Source of the DNA: Nitrososphaeraceae archaeon
Lineage (GTDB): Archaea; Thermoproteota; Nitrososphaeria; Nitrososphaerales; Nitrososphaeraceae
Assembly (NCBI GenBank): GCA_025449515.1
Contig: JANWJI010000193.1
Coordinates: 1 to 7,429 of the forward strand
Reading direction: 5' to 3'
DNA length: 7,429 nucleotides
Part shown: piece after piece, positions 1-5,630 of the stretch
Layout: each line of letters opens with the position of its first letter
Numbering within the stretch: position 1 is the stretch's first letter
Notes under the pieces: model-generated
Seen by the model: the letters and a program-made list of their open reading frames with translations, nothing else
Told to the model about the DNA's origin: nothing
Database searches by the model: none
Position numbers and translations under genes: made by a program

Positions 1-260
1 CATTTGCAGAAGATCTTTATCTTTACTGTCAAGCAAATAACATAAACTTTGCAGAATTACGAGATGCATTAAATACAAAATGGAATGTGAATATACTTGA
101 GCCTAGAGATGGAATAGGCGGTCATTGTCTACCAAAAGATACTAAGATGTTCCTGCAATCTTCCAAGTCAATAAGAAGTAAGATATTGGCGTCAGCAATA
201 GAAGTAGATGAGGATTATAGAAGGTATAGACAAACTAGAGATGAATATAATAGAACATAG
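1..260 (+). CDS. Nucleotide-sugar dehydrogenase (UDP-glucose/GDP-mannose dehydrogenase family), C-terminal part, 5' end outside window
   Basis: The open frame enters from the left edge (first full codon at base 3) and gives 85 residues before a TAG at 258-260. The segment GIGGHCLPKDT matches the active-site signature of the UDP-glucose/GDP-mannose/UDP-ManNAc dehydrogenase family. Its cysteine, codon 126-128, is the family's catalytic thiol, which forms a thioester during the two-step NAD-dependent oxidation of a sugar C6 alcohol to an acid. The preceding helix (FAEDLYLYCQ...) fits the central domain. Such enzymes supply uronic-acid sugars for glycans or S-layer glycosylation in the cytoplasm. 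The frame ends only 43 residues after the cysteine, so the usual C-terminal UDP-binding domain of roughly 100 residues is missing. No matching sequence follows in any forward frame. It may be a naturally short form or a truncated gene. The substrate cannot be told from this fragment. Confidence 0.85.
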   Translation, partial: FAEDLYLYCQANNINFAELRDALNTKWNVNILEPRDGIGGHCLPKDTKMFLQSSKSIRSKILASAIEVDEDYRRYRQTRDEYNRT

Positions 261-550
261 TTAGCCTAAAGTGACTATAATTGTGTCGCAGCCCTACTTG
301 ATAATAAATGACATTCTGCTAGCTATAGTTATATTCCTTCATTAGACTTCAGCTTGGTATATGGAGCAAGTACTTTACGGATGCAGGAAATTCAAATCAT
401 AAGAAGAATCAATTTTTCAGTATTCGTAAGATAGGACTCGAATTGTAATATCTGGCGGATATAGCCTCGTTAAAAAATAAGTTATGACCTTAAATGACAT
501 GATAGTATCGAAGCATAGAGTAATCACGTGAAAATTATAAGTAGGTAAAC
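261..550. other. AT-rich intergenic region without a convincing gene
   Basis: Stops are frequent in the frames I read; the longest ATG-started frame I noticed is 13 codons, at 361. No tRNA-like T-arm or other RNA signature is visible. An A/T-rich stretch at about 470-482 (gttaaaaaataag) could be a promoter for the gene that starts at 551, giving a leader of roughly 45-50 bases. A second TATA-like stretch at 533-540 lies too close to the TTG start to produce a transcript that includes it. Confidence 0.5.
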
Positions 551-1438
551 TTGTCAATAAAGATATTGCCGATTTATGACCTACGTAATATTATTGAAGA
601 CTGGAGCATTAGCGTAGCAAATGCAATCTCGGCCTCTGACAATACCGATGACTTGTCATTACATGCACTTCATTTATCAAGAATACTCGCCTATCCGAAC
701 TTACAAGTACACCATGCATTGGAGACTATTGATGCTATGGGAAAGGAACTTCAAATATCTCTAAAGAAACGTATGCCTCTTCGACCAACGCAAATAATTG
801 AAGAGATCAATAATTATCTTTTTAGAATTCTGGGGTTCAGAGGAAACGAGCATGACTACTTCAATCCATTAAATAATTTTCTTAATGTCGTAATAGAGCG
901 TCGACTAGGCATCCCAATTACATTATCGATCTTATATATGCGCACTGCCTACCTGCTAAATTTCAAGTTATATCCGGTTAGTTTTCCGGCACATTTTCTC
1001 GTAAAGCACACCTTGGAAGATGATGATAGCGAGATAATTATAGATCCATATAATGAGGGAAGAATCATGGATGATTACACGTTGAAGCAACTTTTGGATC
1101 AATTTTATCCCAATCAGAATATTCCTCTCACCAAAGATTTTGTTCGAAAAGCGACTGCGACTCAGGTTCTGGTACGGCTTCTAAATAATCTCAAAGCTAG
1201 TTATTATGAGTCGCAAGATCTGGATGGCACAGAAACTGCAAATGAAATGATCCTGACCCTTGATAAATATAATCCGAATGCAATACGAGATAAGGGAATT
1301 TTACTCATAAAGAAACAAAGACCAGAACAAGCCTTGGAGATGTTGAACTTGTACCTAGAATTAGATCCTGAGGCAGAAGATGTAGATGTGATATTGGACA
1401 CAATCCACAAAACTAGATCGAGTATAAATAAAAGCTGA
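551..1438 (+). CDS. SirB1-like transglutaminase-fold protein with C-terminal TPR-like region
   Basis: The 295-residue product fits the SirB1 / Transglut_core2 family. Residues about 85-170 hold the family core: the LFRILGFRGNEHDYFNP block, then LNVVIERRLGIPITLSILY, then FPAHFLVKH with His148, then IIIDPYNEG with Asp165. Residues about 200-290 are helical and TPR-like (LDKYNPNAIRDKGILL, ALEMLNLYLELDPE), as in many SirB1 proteins. The molecular role of the family is poorly defined; bacterial sirB1 was named from work on invasion-gene regulation, which is no guide here. The protein contains no cysteine, so classical thiol transglutaminase or protease chemistry is impossible, although His and Asp equivalents remain. 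The start is TTG, chosen because an in-frame stop lies at 542-544 and the next ATG (residue 63) would cut into the conserved region. A weak AGGT at 543-546 could serve as ribosome-binding site. It appears to be a single-gene unit. Confidence 0.85.
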   Translation: MSIKILPIYDLRNIIEDWSISVANAISASDNTDDLSLHALHLSRILAYPNLQVHHALETIDAMGKELQISLKKRMPLRPTQIIEEINNYLFRILGFRGNEHDYFNPLNNFLNVVIERRLGIPITLSILYMRTAYLLNFKLYPVSFPAHFLVKHTLEDDDSEIIIDPYNEGRIMDDYTLKQLLDQFYPNQNIPLTKDFVRKATATQVLVRLLNNLKASYYESQDLDGTETANEMILTLDKYNPNAIRDKGILLIKKQRPEQALEMLNLYLELDPEAEDVDVILDTIHKTRSSINKS

Positions 1439-1605
1439 GGCGGGCTTCCACTTTTGGATGAGAACTAATATGATGTCAGAGTATTTCCAATTTTGGAATT
1501 ACAAGTACATCGAAAATTATTATTAAGGAATTATTAAACGCCTCTACATAACTGAATCTGATTTATATAGCCTCGACGGATCGGCTCTTATCTATATCTC
1601 TATCG

Positions 1606-1620
1606 AGAATTTTTCTTTTA
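1606..1620 (+). terminator. T-rich stretch, possible archaeal terminator
   Basis: The plus strand reads gaatttttctttta, a T-rich run of the kind on which archaeal RNA polymerase tends to stop. It lies about 170 bases past the SirB1-like stop codon and just before the convergent 52-residue gene, so it could end the plus-strand transcript. No stable hairpin precedes it. The call rests on composition and position only. Confidence 0.25.
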
Positions 1621-1623
1621 GAT

Positions 1624-1782
1624 TTAAACGCCAAGATGCTTTTGTAGTTTTAGAAATAATTCCTTCGCACTTTTTCGAGCCTCCTCTGTCAACTCTTCAT
1701 TAAATATTGTGTTACTCAGAGAGTTTAGTATGACTTGCCACTCAGATTCCGTTAGTGAAACGTTGAATTTACTGCTATTCAT
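1624..1782 (-). CDS. Small uncharacterised helical protein, 52 residues
   Basis: Reading leftward from an ATG at 1782 gives a 52-residue frame ending in TAA at 1624-1626. It begins MNSSKFNVSLTESEWQVILN and ends KELFLKLQKHLGV. The composition looks like a real soluble protein: a short strand, then two predicted amphipathic helices (about 11-24 and 30-50) rich in E, K, L, with one tryptophan and no cysteine. A TATA-like element (minus-strand attttatta, 1809-1817) lies 27-35 bases upstream of the ATG, as expected for a leaderless or near-leaderless archaeal transcript. It follows dCMP deaminase on the same strand after 92 bases but appears to have its own promoter. I do not recognise a family; small helical bundle or partner-binding roles are possible but unproven. 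Confidence 0.6.
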   Translation of the reverse strand: MNSSKFNVSLTESEWQVILNSLSNTIFNEELTEEARKSAKELFLKLQKHLGV

Positions 1783-1808
1783 AACTCCAATTAGAACCTA
1801 TCGATGTC

Positions 1809-1817
1809 TAATAAAAT
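1809..1817 (-). promoter_or_regulatory. TATA-like box for the 52-residue gene
   Basis: The minus strand reads attttatta with its centre 31 bases upstream of the ATG at 1782. Archaeal TATA boxes sit about 26-27 bases before the transcription start, so the transcript would begin about 4 bases before the ATG. Confidence 0.45.
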
Positions 1818-1874
1818 TCTATTCTCGAATAGCATCAATAGTTAGAGACCTACTTCTTACATGCTCCTACTGAT

Positions 1875-2408
1875 CTATACTTGATTAGATGGAGTTTTGG
1901 AAAACTCGGGATCTTGATTGATTTGCGTAATCCATTTTTTGAGACTACTGTGATCTAGTTGTGTCATTTGAATATTTGTTTCTTTTAGTAACTCTGTTAC
2001 GTCTTCTGGATATCTGCCAAGTACAACAATTCTTGTGATGCCCACACCGATTGCCATTTTGCTGCATTCTAAACACGGAGTAAATGTAGTATATAAGGTG
2101 GCACCCCTAGTACTTCCTGCATTTCCAAATAATGCGCACTGCATTATTGCATTAGCTTCTGCGTGAGTACATAGGCATCTGTCTAGTTGGTCACCAGACT
2201 TGATCCTTCCGTGAATTCTTTCTTTACATCTTGGGCATCCACCTTCAAAACAATTTTTAATCCCGGATGGAGTTCCATTGTAGCCCGTCGCAATCTGTCT
2301 GTTCTCTTTTACTATCACGGCACCTACATGTCTAGCCATGCAATTTGAACGAAGTTTAGCTATCTCCGCATAGAGTATGAAATATTCATCCCAATCTGGC
2401 CTACGCAT
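1875..2408 (-). CDS. dCMP deaminase (deoxycytidylate deaminase, zinc-dependent)
   Basis: The enzyme hydrolyses dCMP to dUMP and ammonia, giving dUMP for thymidylate synthesis in the cytoplasm. The zinc site is plain: HAEAN (His82 as zinc ligand, Glu84 as proton shuttle) and PCLEC (Cys112, Cys115), numbered from the start chosen here. The N-terminal MRRPDWDEYF and the GYNGTP loop are typical of the dCMP deaminase branch rather than cytidine deaminase. Between the loop and HAE is a cysteine-rich insert (NCFEGGCPRCKERIHG), plausibly a second, structural zinc site. The frame also opens with an ATG three codons earlier, at 2417 (MIS-MRRP). I prefer 2408 (177 residues) because the TATA box at 2431-2438 is centred 26-27 bases upstream of it, which makes that ATG the first codon of a leaderless message, and because family members usually begin just before RPxWDEYF. 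It is divergent from the weak frame starting at 2444. Confidence 0.93.
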   Translation of the reverse strand: MRRPDWDEYFILYAEIAKLRSNCMARHVGAVIVKENRQIATGYNGTPSGIKNCFEGGCPRCKERIHGRIKSGDQLDRCLCTHAEANAIMQCALFGNAGSTRGATLYTTFTPCLECSKMAIGVGITRIVVLGRYPEDVTELLKETNIQMTQLDHSSLKKWITQINQDPEFSKTPSNQV

Positions 2409-2430
2409 GGAAATCATCGTGTTTCATAAC

Positions 2431-2438
2431 TATAAAAG
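2431..2438 (-). promoter_or_regulatory. TATA box of the dCMP deaminase gene
   Basis: The minus strand reads cttttata. Its centre is 26-27 bases from the ATG at 2408 but only 17 from the ATG at 2417. In archaea this spacing puts the transcript start on the 2408 ATG and decides between the two start codons. Confidence 0.6.
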
Positions 2439-2480
2439 TTGATATGCTGACGATTTATCTGGTCGTTTTTCAGAAATTAT

Positions 2481-2495
2481 TAAACGTAAACGTAA
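2481..2495. repeat. Short tandem repeat (taaacg)x2 in a divergent promoter region
   Basis: The bases taaacgtaaacgtaa form two and a half copies of a 6-base unit. They lie between the dCMP deaminase TATA box and a TATA-like stretch at 2511-2517 that faces the other way. The position suits a regulator-binding site, but the repeat is short and could be chance. Confidence 0.3.
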
Positions 2496-2510
2496 TTAAT
2501 TCCAACGCAA

Positions 2511-2517
2511 ATATAAA
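2511..2517 (+). promoter_or_regulatory. TATA-like box upstream of the CxxC micropeptide frame
   Basis: The plus strand reads atataaa. A transcript would start near 2541, about 14 bases before the ATG at 2555 and well after the ATG at 2444. This supports the shorter reading of the frame. Confidence 0.3.
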
Positions 2518-2554
2518 AAACATTCAGGACAAAAAATTTGAGCGATCTGTAGAT

Positions 2555-2635
2555 ATGAACAAAGGATATGAAAATATCTGGAACCATAATATGAGATGGT
2601 GCAAACATTGTTTACATATTACCGGAGAAACTTAA
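2555..2635 (+). CDS. Possible 26-residue CxxC micropeptide (longer 63-residue reading from 2444 less likely)
   Basis: The frame is open from an ATG at 2444 to the stop at 2633-2635, but the first 37 residues look like translated AT-rich non-coding DNA (runs of N, I, K, V) and cover the divergent promoter region. From the ATG at 2555 the peptide reads MNKGYENIWNHNMRW, followed by Cys-Lys-His-Cys-Leu-His and ITGET. The Cys16-x-x-Cys19-x-His21 group, with His11 and His18 nearby, could hold a metal ion as a mini zinc knuckle. The composition (W, Y, H, C) is unlike random translation of this AT-rich DNA. I do not recognise a family. It may be a real micropeptide, the remnant of a larger gene, or a chance frame. 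Confidence 0.3.
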   Translation: MNKGYENIWNHNMRWCKHCLHITGET

Positions 2636-2870
2636 TCAATCAGTATTGAATACTAACTTTGCTAATGAAATGTAATTAAACGATATCTTCTATGGATTCA
2701 TTGATACGAGAATGCAGACGTATTTGCTCGCGTATATTGACACATTGGTTAAATGATGGGAACGAGCGTATCGTTACCAATTAATAAAAGTCTTTTAATG
2801 TTGTATGTTGAATTTTGAAGCGCTTACACAGTCAAGTTCAGTGTAATAAATATCGTTAAATATCAGGGTA

Positions 2871-2887
2871 TACTAATATTATTAGTA
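2871..2887. repeat. Inverted repeat with 8-base arms and 1-base centre
   Basis: The arms are tactaata and tattagta around a single t. The site lies in the middle of a long gap, about 340 bases upstream of the dehydrogenase start, far from any promoter I can place. It could bind a dimeric regulator, but AT-rich DNA produces such palindromes readily. Confidence 0.3.
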
Positions 2888-3190
2888 ACTGGTACGAAAT
2901 TGATATCTATATCGTATGTGACATGATGATCCGGCCATAATGATGATATTGTGTCAAAATGCATTAGGAATTCGCGAGCTCAAGGGCTACCAGATGTACA
3001 ATAGATCCAGCAAGAATAACATTCAAGTAAACCTATCAAATGCGATACTAAATTGAGAAAACTTAAGGCAGAATTACCTTGTATCTAATCTAATAATTGT
3101 ACCTCTAAATTATGATAAATAGGATAGTGCTCGTCGGTCGCTTAGCATATAATTATCTGGCGCCATCTTATTTGTGACGAGGACAACAAA

Positions 3191-3200
3191 AATTTAAATT
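3191..3200 (+). promoter_or_regulatory. TATA-like box of the phosphoglycerate dehydrogenase gene
   Basis: The bases aatttaaatt are centred about 29 bases before the ATG at 3225, preceded by a purine-rich acaaaa segment suited to a TFB recognition element. The transcript would start within a few bases of the ATG. Confidence 0.5.
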
Positions 3201-3224
3201 ATCTATACCATTTTCAAAATTTCT

Positions 3225-4151
3225 ATGCAAGCTGCTGGTAGCGTTCTTGTTTGTGATGCAATTGATCAGGCAGGAATATATAGTTTGAAAAGGGCCGGAT
3301 TAACGGTTACATATCAACCTGAAATTACGACGGAGAAATTGGTATCTTCCATTGCTAATTATGATATCATAATTGTTAGAAGCAGAACCAAATTAACCAA
3401 AGATATTATCGATCTCGCGACATCGGCAAAAATAATAGCTCGAGTTGGAGTCGGATTGGATAACATAGACGTAGTAGCCGCGGAGGGGAAGAATATACGC
3501 GTAATTAATGCTCCAGAAGCTGCTGTCAGCGCTGTATCAGAATTAGTGATAGGCTTTATGATGTGTCTTAGCCGGAATATTATGCTTGCAGACTCAGAAA
3601 TGCGAAAAGGAAATTGGGTAAAGAAGGGCTTGATGGGAACAGAACTCAATGGCAAATACTTGGGAATCGTAGGAGTAGGCAGTATAGGTAGAAATACCGC
3701 ACGAATTGCAAAAGCGTTAAGAATGAATCTAATTGGCTATGATACTATTCCCATAAATCAAGATTTTGTTAAAGAGGTAGGATTAATCAAGACGGATCTC
3801 GACACATTGATAGAAAGTTCTGATTTTATAACTTGTCATGTACCTATTACTGCGCAGACTAGGCACATGTTCGATGCAAACCGACTTTCCAAAATGAAGT
3901 CATCTGCCTATATTATAAATACTTCGAGAGGAGGAGTTATTGAAGAAAACGCATTATACGAAGCTTTAAAGGAAGGCAAGATTGCCGGTGCAGCTCTAGA
4001 TGTATTTGAAATCGAACCTCCTGTCAACAGGTTGCTCCTTGAGTTGCCGAATGTGGTGAGTACACCGCACATTGGTGCCCAGACATTAGAAGCACAGAGA
4101 CTTGCATCCACGGTGATAGCCGAAAAAATTATTCAAATAATGAATACGTAG
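3225..4151 (+). CDS. serA: D-3-phosphoglycerate dehydrogenase, short form without ACT domain
   Basis: The 308-residue protein is a D-2-hydroxyacid dehydrogenase of the SerA type. SerA oxidises 3-phosphoglycerate to 3-phosphohydroxypyruvate with NAD+, the first step of serine synthesis in the cytoplasm. The substrate-domain motif VRSRTKLT (51-58) and the ARVGVGLDNID block (72-82) are typical of SerA. The Rossmann core reads GIVGVGSIGR, with Gly150, Gly152 and Gly155, followed by Asp173 (GYDT), which favours NAD over NADP. The catalytic trio is present: Arg235 (TSRGG), Glu264 (FEIEPP) and His282 (PHIGAQT). The protein ends about 26 residues after the histidine, so it lacks the ACT/ASB regulatory domains of long SerA forms and may escape serine feedback inhibition. 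The ATG at 3225 fits both the promoter spacing and the family's N-terminus. Another 2-hydroxyacid dehydrogenase specificity, such as glyoxylate reductase, is the main alternative. Confidence 0.88.
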   Translation: MQAAGSVLVCDAIDQAGIYSLKRAGLTVTYQPEITTEKLVSSIANYDIIIVRSRTKLTKDIIDLATSAKIIARVGVGLDNIDVVAAEGKNIRVINAPEAAVSAVSELVIGFMMCLSRNIMLADSEMRKGNWVKKGLMGTELNGKYLGIVGVGSIGRNTARIAKALRMNLIGYDTIPINQDFVKEVGLIKTDLDTLIESSDFITCHVPITAQTRHMFDANRLSKMKSSAYIINTSRGGVIEENALYEALKEGKIAGAALDVFEIEPPVNRLLLELPNVVSTPHIGAQTLEAQRLASTVIAEKIIQIMNT

Positions 4152-4347
4152 CATAAGCCTCAGGATTACCAATACTTGGTGTTCTTGTCTATTGTCCTAA
4201 TATTTAATCCCTCTAATTACTAATATATCCTTAGCTTAGAAATAATAGCGACAGTTCTTGAATGTGCTGGCTATCACAATTTGCAACATAGCAGTATGAT
4301 ATCCTGATAATTAGACGATAGTGAGCTAGTTTAAAGGAAATATACAG

Positions 4348-4354
4348 ATATAAA
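4348..4354 (+). promoter_or_regulatory. TATA box of the L15e gene
   Basis: The bases atataaa are centred 30 bases before the ATG at 4381 and preceded by purine-rich sequence (aaaggaaa at 4333-4340). A start 3-4 bases before the ATG is expected, so the message would have almost no leader. No ribosome-binding site is seen, which agrees. Confidence 0.55.
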
Positions 4355-4380
4355 GGGCTCGTTAAACCAAACCACTAGAC

Positions 4381-4833
4381 ATGTACTCCCATATAGGCAA
4401 CACTTGGAAAATGATGTGGAAACAGAATTCTGAAGTGAAATCAAAAGCTATAGGGTGGAGACTTGAGCCAACTGTAACTAGAATTGAAAGACCAAGTAGG
4501 ATAGACAGAGCAAGAAAATTAGGATATAAAGCTAAACAAGGAATGGTAATGGTGCGAGCAAGAGTAGGAAGGGGAGGCATGAGAAAAAAAAGACCTGTGT
4601 CAGGTAGAAGACCTAAACATTTGGGTGTCGTCCGCATCAAACAGGGAATAAGTATGCAAAAAGTCGCAGAAAGGAGAGTTAATGAGAAATATCCTAACTT
4701 GGAAGTATTAGGTTCTTATTATTTGTACAAGGATGGGAAGTATTTGTGGTATGAGATAATCCTCGCCGACCCAAATCATCCGTCAATTTACGGGGATAAG
4801 GAGTTGACCAGAAAGTTGAAATGCTTGTCCTAA
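4381..4833 (+). CDS. rpl15e: Large-subunit ribosomal protein L15e (eL15)
   Basis: The 150-residue basic protein matches the archaeal/eukaryotic L15e family, a rRNA-binding protein of the large ribosomal subunit with no bacterial counterpart. Diagnostic blocks are RPSRIDRARKLGYKAKQG (37-54), the arginine/glycine-rich VRARVGRGGMRKKRP (58-72), RRPKHLGV (76-83), and NLEVLGSYYLYKDGKYLWYEIILADPNHPSI (106-136). Eukaryotic L15 continues for about 50 more residues (the RGLTSAGRKSRG tail in human L15); that tail is absent. I believe the short form is normal for Thaumarchaeota, from memory rather than a comparison. The gene stands alone rather than in a ribosomal operon, with its own TATA box, and converges with the minus-strand gene at 4909 across 75 bases. 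Confidence 0.95.
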   Translation: MYSHIGNTWKMMWKQNSEVKSKAIGWRLEPTVTRIERPSRIDRARKLGYKAKQGMVMVRARVGRGGMRKKRPVSGRRPKHLGVVRIKQGISMQKVAERRVNEKYPNLEVLGSYYLYKDGKYLWYEIILADPNHPSIYGDKELTRKLKCLS

Positions 4834-4908
4834 TCGTTCATTTCTGTCCGTCGACTTTTCACATATAGCCTACTTTCAACCATTGATTATAATCATAAAT
4901 TTCAATGT

Positions 4909-5325
4909 CTAAGTCGAAGAGTTATAGATTTTGTTTGAAAGAATAAATTTCCTAGTGGAATCGACAATAGGCTCAACCTCGGTCATTTTCGTATCCTTAT
5001 CCAGCGTTACATAGCAAAAATTAGTTTCTGCAGGAATCACCAATATCTTTACTTTTTCATTCTCGGTGAATGTGAAATTAGTTTTACCAATTGATTTATC
5101 AAAATTTCTTCTTAAACAATTTCTTGTCGCTTCGATATAATTTTCATTCCTTGCCTCATCTGGTGTAAATAATGGAACTACATCACTGCGCAATTGTCCT
5201 GCGATCGTCCTTCCAAATTCATTCATAAAAGCGGCGTACCGTATTTTGGGGGATATCTTAAGGATTCGACTGCAATATTCTCGATTCTTTAACGTAGCCT
5301 CATGTAGTTGTTCTCGGTTAGGCAT
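4909..5325 (-). CDS. DUF6659-like uncharacterised archaeal protein with roadblock-like features
   Basis: The 138-residue soluble protein has the sequence style of the thaumarchaeal DUF6659 family, assigned from memory. The centre reads IRYAAFMNEFGRTIAG (28-43), then LRSDVVPLFTPDEARNE (45-61), then a helix with conserved basic residues (TRNCLRRNF, 67-75). It ends in strands around VKILVIPAETNFCYVTLDKD (92-111). The strand-turn-strand 'no longer new, glycine, alanine-glycine' pattern near 35-43 resembles roadblock/longin-like regulatory proteins, which commonly bind small GTPases or receiver domains, but no function is established. There is no signal peptide or membrane segment. A TATA-like stretch lies about 30 bases upstream of the ATG at 5325, and the gene appears monocistronic. 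Thaumarchaeal genomes seem to carry many copies of such genes. Confidence 0.7.
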   Translation of the reverse strand: MPNREQLHEATLKNREYCSRILKISPKIRYAAFMNEFGRTIAGQLRSDVVPLFTPDEARNENYIEATRNCLRRNFDKSIGKTNFTFTENEKVKILVIPAETNFCYVTLDKDTKMTEVEPIVDSTRKFILSNKIYNSST

Positions 5326-5348
5326 ATCAAATCCATATATCTAGTGGC

Positions 5349-5362
5349 ATAAAAATATATAT
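5349..5362 (-). promoter_or_regulatory. TATA-like box of the DUF6659-like gene
   Basis: The minus strand reads atatatatttttat. The ttttta part is centred about 28 bases upstream of the ATG at 5325, the usual spacing for a leaderless archaeal message. A 12-base palindrome (cttattaataag, 5372-5383) lies just upstream and could overlap the TFB/regulator-binding zone. Confidence 0.45.
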
Positions 5363-5598
5363 GATTATGAGCTTATTAATAAGATAAATTAATCAGATCC
5401 TAACTTATATAGTCAAAAAGTCACTGAAAAATGTAAAATATAACATAAGTGAGAGCAATTTACCACATACACAAATCAATTTCGCTCATCGTTACAATAT
5501 TTGAATATTAGTAGAATCGTATGTCTGAGTCATAATTTTGATATTGATATAGGATTTATACCTAGCACACTAATTACTTTGTTATTACCGATAGATTC

Positions 5599-5606
5599 AA
5601 AAATAC
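5599..5606 (+). promoter_or_regulatory. Weak TATA-like element of the 104-residue gene
   Basis: The A-rich run aaaaatac is centred about 28 bases before the ATG at 5631. It is a poor match to the archaeal TATA consensus; spacing is the main support. Confidence 0.3.
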
Positions 5607-5630
5607 TACGAATACAATATCTATTAATAT

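Larger units (their letters stand above)
2636..3224. other. 589-base intergenic region, no gene or RNA recognised
   Basis: Stops are dense wherever I read it, and I see no tRNA arms or rRNA-like sequence. It contains small inverted repeats (agtatt-g-aatact at 2642-2654, and 2871-2887, listed separately) and, at its right end, the promoter for the dehydrogenase starting at 3225. A patch at 2936-3010 is slightly richer in GC. The size is large for an archaeal gap, so an untranslated RNA or a decayed gene is possible, but nothing I can read supports either. Confidence 0.5.
5326..5630. other. Divergent intergenic region between the DUF6659-like gene and the 104-residue gene
   Basis: About 305 bases of AT-rich DNA serve as the upstream region of two genes pointing away from each other. 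It holds the minus-strand TATA at 5349-5362, the palindrome at 5372-5383, a small inverted repeat aatatt-tg-aatatt at about 5497-5510, and a weak plus-strand A/T element near 5600. I see no gene or structural RNA in it. Confidence 0.5.

Noticed and set aside
1204..1410. Minus-strand open frame opposite the SirB1-like gene
   Set aside because: It lies wholly within a well-supported gene, is Ser/Arg-rich in the way antisense translation produces, and has no promoter or recognisable motif.
459..1575. Eleven-base direct repeat atatagcctcg at 459-469 and 1565-1575, flanking the SirB1-like gene
   Set aside because: I considered insertion-site duplication, but the enclosed gene is an ordinary cellular gene, the flanks do not match further, and one such match in a window this size is plausible by chance.
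3359..3655. Minus-strand open frame opposite serA
   Set aside because: It mirrors codons of the conserved dehydrogenase core; no independent coding signal.
3908..4111. Second minus-strand open frame opposite serA
   Set aside because: Entirely inside serA, low complexity, no upstream signal.
4362..4640. Minus-strand open frame opposite L15e
   Set aside because: L15e is certain; the opposite frame is a Leu/Pro/Phe-rich shadow of its Arg/Gly/Lys codons.
4884..4895. Palindrome tgattataatca between the convergent L15e and DUF6659-like genes, and a similar one at 5372-5383
   Set aside because: At this AT content about three 12-base perfect palindromes are expected by chance in a window this long; there is no T-run or second copy to support a terminator or operator.
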